A stretch of DNA of 64,000 nucleotides from Paenibacillus sp. DMB5 (GTDB taxonomy: Bacteria > Bacillota > Bacilli > Paenibacillales > Paenibacillaceae). Where the stretch lies: positions 1 through 64,000 of the forward strand of contig NZ_LRAC01000134.1 in NCBI RefSeq assembly GCF_001517085.1. The letters are read 5' to 3'. Every line of letters begins with the position of its first letter. Within the stretch, counting starts at the first letter, position 1. Both the position numbers and the translations under genes were made by a program. Under the pieces are notes generated by a model. That model was not told the origin of the DNA, searched no databases, and was given only the letters and a program-made list of their open reading frames with translations. Of the stretch, positions 41,775 through 52,745 are shown in pieces.

Positions 41775-44700
41775 TGGCTTCCTCCAGCAGGTCTCTGACG
41801 TATTGGCTGAGCTGGGTAATGGTCGGATAAATGAATACATCCGCGACTTCGATATCGATCTTGAACTGCTCCGCCACCGGACCATAGATGCCGAAGGCTT
41901 TGAGCGAGTCGCCTCCCAGATCTGTGAAGCTCTTATTGACATCGATCTCATTGCGGTCAAGCACCGAGGCGAATACAACCGTAATAAATTGCTCCACTTC
42001 ATCCTGGCTTTCAGTTCCCGTGATCTTTAACGAAGAGTACTCCTTAATCTGAATGCCGGCAGCCTCTTCAGCTGTTGCATCCGCTGCAGGAACGGCGGCG
42101 ACTGTGCCCGCATATGGCTCAGGCAGGCGGATGTATCCGCCAAGGTATTCGGCAGTCCTTGCTTTGTTGAATTCACCGGCGATTACCTTGCTAAACCGCT
42201 TGTCCAGCGAGAGCCGGATGTACTCTCTTCCGGCTGCCGACGGGAGCGACTTCATCAGCAGCTGTCCGTCTGCTGCAGCCAGATCTCCAAACTGGAGCGC
42301 CATTCCGGTCTCTTTCCAGCCGGGCCACTGCACCGTAGTCGTGGCCTTGTCCCGGAAGCCTTCAAGAAACGCGTTGGCGAAGGTGTAGGAGAACTGGCCT
42401 GCCGACCCGGCAATCGTCGTCATGGAGGAGCTGGCAATGAAGAACTTCAAGGGCTGCCCGGCCAGATATTTGCGCAGCAGCAGCGTTCCCGTTACCTTCG
42501 GGGAGGCTACGGCAAGAAACTCCTGTTCCGATTTCGTGAACAGCATGCCCTCCTCCGGCAAGCCTGCCAGATGAACAACCCCGGAGATGGTCTCCGTACC
42601 GGCCAGAGCGCCGATGACCTGCTTAACCTGCATCTCATCCGCCAGATCACAGCTGTGGAAGGTTACATTGGCCCCTTTGCCCAGTACCTGGTTCATGCGG
42701 TTCAGCCTGTCAGACTCCTGCTCAGTCAAGGAAGTCTGGGCCTGCAGCACAGACCAGGCATCCCTGCGTCCCAGAACCGCAATGTGCAGCCCCGGCTGGC
42801 GCTCCAGCAGAACATCGATGTACTCAAGACCGATACCGCCGTACCCTCCGGTAACAATGACACAATCTCCCTCACCCAGTTGAAGCCCCGAATCCTCAGG
42901 CAGCTTGACAACCTCCGTTAACGCTTCTTCATACAGACGGTTCCCTTCATACAGCAGCTTGAGGCCATTCAGCTGCTCCTGCCCGGCGATGGCCAGTATG
43001 GTTCCCAGGTCAAAAACCTTCATGTTCAGCATCTGCGTCTTAAAGCCGGTATTCTCCAGTCCCGGAACTCTCCCGGAGCTCAGCAGGGAGTAGTTCAGCG
43101 GATTAAGCGGGGAATCTGCATTCAGGGAAAATCCGTTATCTGCAAGGAACAGTACCGTTCCGCCGCGCTTGACCAGTGAAGGCACCTGCTTGGCAAAATG
43201 GAAGTAATGCAGCATCTCCTCTTCTATGCTGCCGCTGTCAGGCACATCGGCTTCATACCAGGGGGCATAGATAACGATGTCATACTTACTGTCAGGCTTG
43301 AAGGCAGAGATTCCGCTGTAGTCGAGCAGCTCTACCCCTTCCCGCTGTTCAGCCGCTGCAAGCTCCAGTGCCTGTCCGTTGCCGATAACCAGAACGGACT
43401 TGACGGCGGCAGCTGCGGCTGTCTCAGGCAGGCGGAAGGCGGAAGGGCTCCAGCCCACTTCGTGCAGATGAGGCCTGAAATAGGCATTGGCGAAGGCCTT
43501 CATCACATATTTGTCCAGATACGCGATTCTCTCTCCGGCTTCGTTGTAGACCGATACGTTGCCCGAGATAACCTCATGGTCCCCTGCAGTATCGTAGAGG
43601 AGCTCTGTCCGCGAATAAATACGGCTGGTGAACGGTTTGCCGGTGTAGATAAATTTGCCGTAGGACAGCGGAAGGTAGCTTTTGCCGCGGGCCTGGGCAC
43701 GCTCATACACCATTGCGCCGAGTATTCCGTCCAGCAGGGAAGGGTGCAGATGGAAGGTATTCAGATCGCCTGCATACTGTTCATGAAGCGTCAGGGACAG
43801 CAGGATTTCGGAGCCGGACGGACGGGCCAGACGGAAATTTTGCTTGGCAAAATCCCAGCGGCCCTTGAAAAAGCTGTTCTCTTCCGAGCCGAAATTCGCG
43901 GTCAGCAGCTGTTGCTCGAACATAGTGCTTATCTCCGCCGTCTCTGCCGTTTCCATTCCCGGCTCCGCCGCCTTAATCGTGAAGGAGGCGTGTGTCACAT
44001 AGTTGTTCATGTCCTGGTTCTCGTAGGAGAAAACCTCAACCTCCAGCTGTCCGGAGGACGGCTTGCCCACCTGAATCTGAAACTCCCGGTGCGTATCCTC
44101 AAGCTGGATCAGATTTTTGAAATACAGCTTCTCCAGCTGGAATGCGGGAGTACCGAAGTAGAGCACGGCCAGCTCAGCCGCAAGCTGCGTATAGGTCGTC
44201 CCGGAGAAGGTCCGCTGGCCGCCGATCCGGTGATCGTCGACAAACCAGTCGTCTGGCGATAGTTGTACAGAATAGACGTCGGAGCGCCCTGTCTTCAGGG
44301 TCTGCTTACGGATCAGTGTTGAGGCAACAGGCAGGCTGGGGCCGGAATTGGTGTAAATATTATGCTTTCTGACATTCGCCCAGAGCACTTCCCGTTTGAA
44401 CTCATAGGTCGGCAGGGAGAGCGTAATGCCGCCGCGGTACGGATACAGCTCCAGCGCCTGGCTGTAGCCGTCCAGATACAGCTGAATCAGTTCACTTGTC
44501 AGGTACTGGTCGTAGCCGGTTTTGAGGCGGTGCTGCATCAGCTTTCTCATGTCAGCTGTAATCTCGCGGAGCTCTCCCTGGAAGATTCCGTCCGCCGGCT
44601 GGCCGCTGGCCAGAACACCAACTGCTGTACGCAGCTTGCTGAAGAATTCATCAAAGGTAGCCGCTTCAAAGCCGATTCCGTTTTTAAAATGATTCCGTTT

Positions 44701-46260
44701 ATGAACGAGCGTATAAGAGATGTTGTGCAGGCTGAAGCGCTCCAGCCGGCTTGCCTGGCGCACGAATTTATTCAGTACGGCAATGAGCTGGTCCGGAGAT
44801 TGGGCAGTGAAGACAAAGGGGTACGGCTCCCCAGGCTGGAACGTTTCCTGCTGGCGCTCATATTCCTCCAGGACGATATGGGCATTGGTGCCGCTGAATC
44901 CGAAGGAGCTGATGCCGCCGCGGCGGGGATACTTGCCTCTTTCCCATTTGCGGACCTTAGTAGGAATATAGAAAGGGCTGTCAACAAACTTGATATATTC
45001 ATTCGGAGATTCAAACGTCTGGTTCGGAAAAATCTCCTGATTGCGCAGCGCCAGCGACATCTTGATCAGTCCGCCGACACCTGCTGCACCTACTGTATGT
45101 CCGATATTTTCCTTAAGGCTGGTGAGGGCGCAAAAGCCTTTTCTGTCCGCATGCTGCCTGTAGGCGTCCGTAAGACCTCTGACTTCAATCGGATCACCGA
45201 GCTTGGTGCCGGTTCCGTGGGCGTCAATGTATTCAACAGTCTCAGGCGAGATGGAGCTGCGTTCATAGGTATCCAGCAGCAGGTCCTTCTGGGCATGCGG
45301 ATTGGGCGCGGTCAGCCCGTTCGATTTGCCGTCGCTGTTGATCATGCTTCCGCGGATTACCGAATAGATGTTGTCATTGTCGGCAATCGCGTTCTTCAGC
45401 CGCTTGAGGATTACAATACCCACACCTTCGCCGAAGATTGTCCCCTCCGACTCTGCATCAAACACCTTCAGGAAGGAACGGGAGGTCTCTACATTGCTGT
45501 ACTGGTCCAGCACGCTGCCCTGGCGGGGGAACAGGCCGAGCGCAATTCCGCCGACAATCGCGGTATCAATCTCCTTATCGCGGAGTGTCTTGACGGCGAG
45601 ATGCGCGGCCACCAGCGAGGAGGAGCAGGCCGTATCAATGACAAAGGAGCCGCCGGACATGTTGTAGATATAGTTGAGGCGGCTGGCCAGAATGCCTTCC
45701 CAGCAGCCGGAATTCACATAATTGGAATCCTCTTCGATCTCCGAGCGGTAATTGGCGGTAATCGATTTATCCTTCCCGATATAAATGGCCGTCTTGCTGT
45801 CCTTGACGGCATCCAGGCGGATGCCTGCATCCTCAAGCGCCAGATAGGAATGCTTCATCACAAGACGGTGTGTCGGGTCGATATACTTGGCTTCCTCCGG
45901 GGAGATGCCAAAGAACTCCGGATCAAAGGTATCAATATCCTCCAGGTATGCCCCCTTTTCCCGGCACAGCCGCTGCAGAAATTCCTCCGGGGTCGTCTTC
46001 AGATGGTCGGCGCCCTTCTGCAGGTAATCATGATCCTTCGGAATGTACGGAATCCGGTTCTCCGGGAATTCCTTGAATCCTCTCATGCCGTGCTTGACCG
46101 CCTGATAGAATTCATAGGTATCCTTTACATTGCTGTATTCGCAGGAGATGCCCACGATAGCGATATCATCGGGAATAATCTCTTCTAGCAGGGCCTTGCC
46201 TGCTGCTGAGTCCAGATTGCCCTTTTTTACCTGATCAAATATATATTCGCCTGCTCTCAT
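41767..46260 (-). CDS. Trans-AT polyketide synthase module: KS-DH-KR-ACP
   Basis: A 1497-residue module. The start is ATG 46260 (MRAGEYIFDQVKKGNLD) with AGAGG eight bases upstream. Domains: short linker; KS about 30-460 with Cys212 (DTACSSS), His348 (AHGTGT) and Lys383/His388 (KENIGHT); post-KS linker; DH about 640-930 with DDHRIGGQRTFSG (His677; Ser where Pro is usual) and HPSLLDG (Asp844); KR about 1090-1340 with VTGGYGGIGLEY and SAGQFSYTFANAF; carrier with FTDLGGDSLKAF (Ser1452). There is no AT domain; the free acyltransferase encoded at 50104-51264 must load it. It should add two carbons and leave a double bond. Confidence 0.93.
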   Translation of the reverse strand: MRAGEYIFDQVKKGNLDSAAGKALLEEIIPDDIAIVGISCEYSNVKDTYEFYQAVKHGMRGFKEFPENRIPYIPKDHDYLQKGADHLKTTPEEFLQRLCREKGAYLEDIDTFDPEFFGISPEEAKYIDPTHRLVMKHSYLALEDAGIRLDAVKDSKTAIYIGKDKSITANYRSEIEEDSNYVNSGCWEGILASRLNYIYNMSGGSFVIDTACSSSLVAAHLAVKTLRDKEIDTAIVGGIALGLFPRQGSVLDQYSNVETSRSFLKVFDAESEGTIFGEGVGIVILKRLKNAIADNDNIYSVIRGSMINSDGKSNGLTAPNPHAQKDLLLDTYERSSISPETVEYIDAHGTGTKLGDPIEVRGLTDAYRQHADRKGFCALTSLKENIGHTVGAAGVGGLIKMSLALRNQEIFPNQTFESPNEYIKFVDSPFYIPTKVRKWERGKYPRRGGISSFGFSGTNAHIVLEEYERQQETFQPGEPYPFVFTAQSPDQLIAVLNKFVRQASRLERFSLHNISYTLVHKRNHFKNGIGFEAATFDEFFSKLRTAVGVLASGQPADGIFQGELREITADMRKLMQHRLKTGYDQYLTSELIQLYLDGYSQALELYPYRGGITLSLPTYEFKREVLWANVRKHNIYTNSGPSLPVASTLIRKQTLKTGRSDVYSVQLSPDDWFVDDHRIGGQRTFSGTTYTQLAAELAVLYFGTPAFQLEKLYFKNLIQLEDTHREFQIQVGKPSSGQLEVEVFSYENQDMNNYVTHASFTIKAAEPGMETAETAEISTMFEQQLLTANFGSEENSFFKGRWDFAKQNFRLARPSGSEILLSLTLHEQYAGDLNTFHLHPSLLDGILGAMVYERAQARGKSYLPLSYGKFIYTGKPFTSRIYSRTELLYDTAGDHEVISGNVSVYNEAGERIAYLDKYVMKAFANAYFRPHLHEVGWSPSAFRLPETAAAAAVKSVLVIGNGQALELAAAEQREGVELLDYSGISAFKPDSKYDIVIYAPWYEADVPDSGSIEEEMLHYFHFAKQVPSLVKRGGTVLFLADNGFSLNADSPLNPLNYSLLSSGRVPGLENTGFKTQMLNMKVFDLGTILAIAGQEQLNGLKLLYEGNRLYEEALTEVVKLPEDSGLQLGEGDCVIVTGGYGGIGLEYIDVLLERQPGLHIAVLGRRDAWSVLQAQTSLTEQESDRLNRMNQVLGKGANVTFHSCDLADEMQVKQVIGALAGTETISGVVHLAGLPEEGMLFTKSEQEFLAVASPKVTGTLLLRKYLAGQPLKFFIASSSMTTIAGSAGQFSYTFANAFLEGFRDKATTTVQWPGWKETGMALQFGDLAAADGQLLMKSLPSAAGREYIRLSLDKRFSKVIAGEFNKARTAEYLGGYIRLPEPYAGTVAAVPAADATAEEAAGIQIKEYSSLKITGTESQDEVEQFITVVFASVLDRNEIDVNKSFTDLGGDSLKAFGIYGPVAEQFKIDIEVADVFIYPTITQLSQYVRDLLEEANG

Positions 46261-46297
46261 TGCCTTCGCCTCTTTCAAAGTTTATTGAACTGTATTG

Positions 46298-49200
46298 CTA
46301 TATCTTCTGAAATCTCAGGAAATCAAGCAGTTCAGCAGCGTCAGGCGCTGCAGCGTCAGGCACCGCCTGCCGTACCGGTGTCCTTACGGTCTGTTCCATG
46401 AATTCTGCCTGTCCTCTAATGGTCGGAATGGAAAACAGGGTGGTTACATCAAAGCTACCGGGAAACAAGCGGTTGAGCTCATCGCACAGCTGCACAATGG
46501 AGATCGAATCTCCCCCCTGCTCAAAAAAGCTGAGCTCTGTATCATAGTGGTCTTCACCCAGCGTCCGCTTCCACGCTTCGGCAACACCCTGCATGGCCGG
46601 GAGGCCTGCTCCGGCCGGCCGGGATGCTGCAGACGGCCTGCTAAGGACATCTGCGGCAGGTTCAGATCTGCCGAACAGGGACGAATAATCCTCGGCCGGC
46701 GCCTTAAGCTTCAGCATGGAAGCCTGCATTACGCCTGAATGGACGAACCGGTCAATCAGCTTCACTCCCTCCCGGCTGTGGAGCTTCTCAAAGTAATAGT
46801 CTGCCTTCCCGGCCGACATCCCGACATCCTCCCAGCCGGTCAGATTCAAAGTCCGGACACGTCCTCCTTCTGCCGCCAGTCCCGACTGGTACGCATTCGC
46901 GGCACAATATTCCGTCTGTCCCATAGCTCCGATCAGACCGGCAACGGAAGCAAAGTGAATGATCTCCCGGGCATGTCCGAAGTATTTGCCGAGCAGATAA
47001 GAACCTTGAATTTTGCTGCGGGTCCGTTCGCAGAATTCCGCCTTTGTTTTGTTGACGAACAGCCCCTTTGCTGGCTCCCCGGCAAAATTAAGCACATACT
47101 CCACATTTCTGCCTTGTCCTGCGGCAAAGGCCCGGACCTGCTGCTCATCCGTAATATCCAGTGTGAGATAGCGGATATTTGCTGGTGGAGATCCGCCTTG
47201 CCACCCGGGGCTGCGTCCGGCTGCAATGATGTCCGTGTCAGGATAGGCTGAAGCCACATAACGGGCGTATTCTCTGCCGATGCCCGAACCGCCGCCGATA
47301 ATCAGGAGCGTCCGTCCGGCCAGCTTGCCGGATTCGCCTCCCCACAGCTTCAGGCTTTTGAAGCGGAGGGCGTGATAATTTCCGTCTCTGAGCACAATCA
47401 GCTCCTCGTTGTGATAGCTGTTGCGGACAAGCTCCAGTGACTCGTGCACCGGCTTGGCATCAATCAGCCTGATCCTGAAATTCAGCTCCAGACGCAGGGA
47501 GTAGATGCCCATCGCCACACTGCGGCTGAGGGCATTCATCTCATCCCGGCCGAACAGCCCGGTGCCGATGTAATGAAACTCCTTCAGGCAGTTCGAGCGG
47601 TTAAGCTCCACCAGCCAGCAGCCGATCCCATAGGTCTCTTCTGCTACAGCGGCTTCATCGTAGTAGGGCTTGTCCCATAAAAATATCCTCTGGAACGTTG
47701 TTGCAGACGCAGCAGCTGCTGCAGCTCGGAGATATTCTCGAAGTAATGAACCGGCCCATCCGGCGCAAGCCTTCTCTGCAGCGAGCGGTGCATAATCAGC
47801 AGCGGCACCTGCGGCTCTTCCTGCTCCTTGAATACCGTCTCGACATAATACTCCTGCTTGAAATAATCGCCCCGCGGCTCCCCGCCTGTATTCAGAGCAT
47901 TCTTGACCTTGTAGTTCCTGACTGAAATGACTGCTCTGCCTATGCTGTCATACAAGGTAATATCCAAAGATAATATAATATTGCCTATGTTATCCGAAGT
48001 TTTCTCCCGGATTCTTAGATCTGAGTAGAACTCACTGCCGCTCAGCGCACCGGTGCTGAAATCAATTTCGCTCCACAGCCAGGGGAACAGGATCTCACCG
48101 GGCACTGCCATCCGGTTCAGTGCGTTGAATGCCGGGTCCAGGAGAGAAGGATAGAAGCTGTATAAGCTGAATTCACGCTCATAGCCGGAAGGTGCCTTCA
48201 GCTTGACCAGCGCGCGGTCCCGCTCCGCACTGACCCAGAGCCTGTCTACGGTCTCCCATCTTCCTGAGACCTGCAGCCCGCCGCCTTGCCCGTCTCCGAC
48301 CTGGCTGGTGACCTCCAGCTCCTCCAGCTCCTCCAGTCCCATATCCTGGATAAGCCCCCCGGCAAGTCCTTCAGCCTGGCGTCCGGCTCTGGGGACCAGC
48401 TCAAACTGAAGCCAGTTCCGGAACTCACCCGCAGCAGTGTAAGAAACCGTGCCCCGCAAAGTCAATTTATCAATAACAACGTTAATCTTCAGAGCTTCCT
48501 CACAGGTAGAGAGCGGTGCCAGAATATGCAGATTGCGGATATTGAATGCTTCCAGGCCGTAAGCGGTAGTTTGAAGGCCCTGGGCCAGAATTTCAAAGAT
48601 CGCTGTACCGACCATCAGATGGCTGCTGCCAAAGACATGCTCCCTGATCTCCCAGCAATGCTGCATGCCCAGCGGAAATTGAACACACAGTGTATGCTCC
48701 GTTTCCAGCCGCTGGAGAGGATGGCTGACTGCAAAGGAGTTGCGGTCCAGCGGGAACCAGTAAGGCCGCAGCCGCATTTCCAAAGGCTTGACCTTCCGCT
48801 CTCCTGCCCCCTCATAGCCTTCCAGGATGACATGTGCATTCGTTCCCGTCATGCCGAAGGAGCTGACGCCGGCAAGCGAACACCGGCGGAGCGGGCTGCT
48901 CTTGTCCGGGATAAAGAATACAGAGTGCTCGAAATCAATCTCGCTGTTCGGAATCCGGAAATTGGGATGCGGCAGCAGAACACCACGCTCCAGGCTCATC
49001 ACGGACTTGATCAGTGAGAACAGGCCGGAAGCCACATCCAGATGTCCGAAGTTTGACTTGCAGGCAGTGAGCGCCACCGATTGTCTGTTCACGCCATGCT
49101 CCAGAAAGAACGGGGTCAGGCTCTCGAACTCAATGCTGTCCCCGACTGCTGTACCAGTGCCGTGAGACTCGATAAACGCCAGCCGGTCCAGCTGATCTGC

Positions 49201-50070
49201 GAACGGGCTCCAGGCTTCCTCAATCAGGCCTTCCTGGGCAAGCGGATTGGGGGAGGACATATTGACGGTATGCCCGTCATTGTTGACAGCATAGCCTTTG
49301 ATCAGCCCGTAAATATAGTTGCCGTCCCTCTCCGCATCCCCGCGTCTTTTAAGGATGACCGAGCATACGCCTTCTCCGATGGAGGTGCCGGTGCTCCGCT
49401 CGTCAAAAGCCTTGGTCGTTGCATCGGCAGCCAGAATATCAACCAGCTTGTCCGCTTTCTCACCGGGCTTAATATACAGGTTGGAGCTGACAATCACCGC
49501 ATAATCGGTAGCACCCCTGCGCAGCTCATCCGCAGCCTGGATGACCGATACGAGCGAAGAGGAGCAGGCCGTATCTGTCATGACCGCAGGCCCTTTCAGA
49601 TCAAAGATATAATTGATCCGGCTGGCTATAGTTGAATTCAGCATGCCCAGAAGGTCGGGAGTCAGTCCCAGAGCCTGCAGCTGCAGCTGATACTGGTACT
49701 GCTGGGTTGTATTGACACTTCCATAGACGCCGGTCCTTGTCCCCCGGATGGATTCAAGGCAGCCGCTGTCATTCAGCGCCCTCGTTGCCGAGAGCAGTGT
49801 CAGCCGCTGATTCGGGTCCATGTACTCCGCGCTTTTCTGGGCAATATGATAATATTTATGGTCAAACTGATCGATGGCCGGGAAATAGGAGCCCTCCATA
49901 TAAAGCTCCCCGTTCCCGGACAGCCCGCTCTGCTTCAGCCGCTGGCCGGGGAATTGCCCCTTTGACACCTGCCCTGCGCTTAGAAACCGCCACACCTCCT
50001 CCTGATTGCGGCAGCCAGGCATGGACAGATCCAGACCAATGATTGCTATATCATCCTTACTCAAGCTCAT
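46298..50070 (-). CDS. Trans-AT polyketide synthase module KS-DH-KR-carrier, split by a frameshift
   Basis: Two frames (47644-50070 and 46298-47611) are read as one module of about 1257 residues. The start is ATG 50070 (MSLSKDDIAIIGLDLS), nine bases after AGGA. KS: Cys169 (DTACSSS), His303 (SHGTGT), Lys338/His343 (KSNFGHL). DH: HVFGSSHLMVG (His478) and FYPSLLDPAFN. At a T5 run (47679-47683) the frame shifts; adding one T gives RGYFLWDKPYYDEAAVAEET and continues into the KR (LLIIGGGSGIGREYA, ...GQTEYCAANAYQ) and carrier (FFEQGGDSISIVQL). The second half has no ribosome site of its own, and the neighbouring module has the same order unsplit, so a frameshift is preferred over two proteins. No AT domain. 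Confidence 0.85.
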
Positions 50071-50103
50071 CCACCCCATTCCTATAACGCATAATATTCG
50101 TTG

Positions 50104-51264
50104 TTATCCGACTTTCCAGGCTAACTGGTTGCAGTATTCTGTAATTTCATCGGCGGGAACCGCCTTGGTGCTCAGGATCAGCTCCAGCAGTGACAGTGTC
50201 TCACGGATTTCAGCATCCGAGGCTGCCTTGCCGATCTGAGACTTGATGCGGTTATAGCCGCTTATTACGATATCGTCATAGGCCTCGGCATCCAAGCTGT
50301 TATTTTTGGTGGAGACAATGATGCCGAGCGCTCTGGAGAATATGTCATAGTGCCGGTTGACCTCAATATCATCCTTCAGCTCTGTGCATAGCGCCGCCAT
50401 GCTCTCTTCATTATGGAAGGCAAAGATGCCTTTGACACTTTTGAGCATTTTGACGAACATTCCGTTAGGGGACAGATCCACGAAGAGCTGCACCCCGCGG
50501 CTAAGCGCGTAATCAATGGACGGCTGCCAGCGGACAGGGCTGACAATCTGGGCGGCAATTTCTCCCCGCAGATTCGTGAAGTCATAGGGCCCTGCACTCT
50601 TATTGCTGATGACCTGGGTCTGCACTCTGGGGCTGAAGGACATTGCGCTAAGCTGCGCGTATACTTCATCCGCTGCTTCCTTCATATACGGGGTGTGGAA
50701 GGCCCCGTTAACGCCGAGCATAACCCCTTCAAGCCGGTGGTGCTTAACAAATTCCTGAATGGCCTGGCGGGTACCGGAAATCACAGTCTGCTGCTCCGAG
50801 TTGAGATTGGCCGCATATACGTTCTCCCAGCCGGCGGCGAGTGCCTCGACTTCTCCGGGAGCAGCAAACACCGCCATCATCCCCAGGCTCTCCTGCCGCT
50901 CAATCGCCGCCTTCATCGCCATGCCGCGGATGTTCACCAGCGCAAGCCCTTCTTCATAGGTGACTGCCCCGGCAATGGTCAGTGCAGTAATTTCACCCAG
51001 ACTGTGGCCGAGCACGAAGCCGGGATAAAGGCCGATTCTCTGCTTGTATAACTGGTACATGCACATGGAGCCGACATAGGTGGCAAGCTGTGCTTTATGG
51101 GTGTCCTGGCTTAAATCCGCGGTCAGCCATTCCGAAACCGGGAAGCCCAGCTGATGTTCCGCTGTTTCAATCAGCGCACGCGCCCCGGGCGATTCCAGCC
51201 AGAGATCCTTTACCTGCTCCGTAAACCGTGTTCCCTGTCCGGGCAACAGCAATGCAATATTCAT
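50104..51264 (-). CDS. Free-standing malonyl-CoA acyltransferase (trans-AT)
   Basis: A 386-residue FabD-like acyltransferase: LLLPGQGTRFTEQ, nucleophile GHSLGEITALTIAGA (Ser88), Arg113 in VNIRGMAMKAAI and His190 in NGAFHTPYM. These residues fit malonyl-CoA use. ATG has AAAGGAGG eight bases upstream and directly abuts the preceding stop. It would load malonyl units in trans on the two AT-less PKS modules. Confidence 0.94.
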   Translation of the reverse strand: MNIALLLPGQGTRFTEQVKDLWLESPGARALIETAEHQLGFPVSEWLTADLSQDTHKAQLATYVGSMCMYQLYKQRIGLYPGFVLGHSLGEITALTIAGAVTYEEGLALVNIRGMAMKAAIERQESLGMMAVFAAPGEVEALAAGWENVYAANLNSEQQTVISGTRQAIQEFVKHHRLEGVMLGVNGAFHTPYMKEAADEVYAQLSAMSFSPRVQTQVISNKSAGPYDFTNLRGEIAAQIVSPVRWQPSIDYALSRGVQLFVDLSPNGMFVKMLKSVKGIFAFHNEESMAALCTELKDDIEVNRHYDIFSRALGIIVSTKNNSLDAEAYDDIVISGYNRIKSQIGKAASDAEIRETLSLLELILSTKAVPADEITEYCNQLAWKVG

Positions 51265-52745
51265 TTAATTAGCCTCCTTTAGATGATCCTTTATTTTACC
51301 GGCCAGCAGCCCGGCTGTATGAAAGTTGAAGAAATCCGATATTTTAAGATTGATATTGAAGGCTTCCCTGATCCTTTTCTTGAGCTTGACAAGCAGGAGC
51401 GAGTCCATGCCGAGATCGAAAAAGCTTACATCTGCCTGCACAGCCGTCTCCCCCAGCAGGGCGGATACGATTTCGGCAATCTTGCTGTAAATCTCTCCGC
51501 TCTGTGCCTGCAAGCTGTCTTCTGCACTGCAAGGCTCCTCTTCCCTGGAAGCCAGGGACATTAGATCACCCACACGCAGCCCGCCGCCGGCATTCGCATA
51601 CAAGCTCCGGAGATTGCTGCGGAACAGAGACTGCAGAGACTGCAGATCCTCCAGCCCGTATTCACTGGAGATGACACTGATCTCCCAATCTTCCCCTGTC
51701 TTATAGACGGAGAAATGCAGCCCGTATTTTTCATCCTGGTAGCCGGCGCCTTCCTCCAACTCAATGCCATGGGCCTCATTCAGTTTTTTAGCGATCAGGC
51801 TGCCTGATTTGTAATCAAAAATAATGTCCCTGAAAATGTTCATGCTGCTCATAGGCTCGGTACGATCAGCTCCCCGTAATGGTCACGTCCGGCAAAGCCG
51901 GAGAATATCCTGGCCTGAATCCCGGCAATGAGCTGATCCGTCCCGGTCTCCAGCTCCTCCTCCAGCTGCACCGCAAACGGGATCAGCTGCACGAAATTGC
52001 CGAGCGCCCGGTAATTGCGGGGATCTCTGCCCAGATAAGGATAGGCCAGATAAACCGTCCCGCTCTGCAGCAGGCTCGCCAGACTGAGTGAGAAGGCGGT
52101 CAGCGCTACCGCAAAATCCGAGTGCCGCCTGACATATCCCGGCTCCAGCGTGAAGCGGTCATTCAGGTAATGAACCTCATTGCACTGTCTGGCCAGCAGC
52201 CTGGACTTGAACGGTCCATAGCTCCCGAAGCTGATTATGCTTGCCGGCTGCTGGATATCCGGCCCGTCAACTTCAAGCACAGGCGGGTGCAGCTGTGATT
52301 CGGCAGCTTCCCCGGACAGATAAGCTTCAGTCAATTCCTGAAGGAACAGGTTCATACTGAACCCGTCAAGCAGCACATGATGGGCATTGATGAACAGGTA
52401 ATCTGCCGGTTCGTCCAGCACCCTGCAGATCAGAATCCGCACCAGCGCACGGTCCCTGACGGTAATCAGCTGCTCGCTGATCAGACGCTCCTTATCCAGC
52501 TGACCGAAGGTTCTGACCTCAATCGTCGGCGCTTCATCTCCGGTTCTTTTGTAAATCTCGGACTGGATCTGGTAGGTGGTCCGGAACAAGTCGAACTGCT
52601 CCACATACCGGGTCAGCAAATTATACATTTTTGGGATATTGAGTCCTTCGGCAAACCGGACAAACAGCGGAATATTATAGGCGGTAGGACTGAGCAGGCA
52701 GCTGCTCACAATTCTTTTCTCGGTACTGCTAACCGTGGCTGACAT
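51265..52745 (-). CDS. NRPS condensation-carrier protein, probably split by a frameshift
   Basis: Two frames (51849-52745 and 51265-51852) meet at CTATGAGC near 51850. The first has a condensation domain with INAHHVLLDGFSM (HHxxxDG) and NYRALGNFVQLIPFAV but lacks its end. The second starts with what looks like the missing end (MNIFRDIIFDYKSGS, EISVISSEYGLEDLQ) and finishes with a carrier, FFDLGMDSLLLVKL. One added base joins them into about 493 residues. The alternative is a genuine ATGA stop-start overlap making two proteins; domain logic argues against it. Start ATG 52745 chosen from TAGGAGAG upstream. Confidence 0.78.

Noticed and set aside
44362..46188. 608-residue plus-strand frame
   Set aside because: It lies wholly antisense to the KS part of the PKS gene; composition is not protein-like and there is no ribosome site. 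Similar long antisense frames occur over aspS (4985-6697), recJ and other genes because of GC-rich codon use.
46298..47611. Separate KR-carrier protein
   Set aside because: Its only start is a GTG with no ribosome site, and the sequence upstream in frame continues naturally from the KS-DH protein after adding one base.
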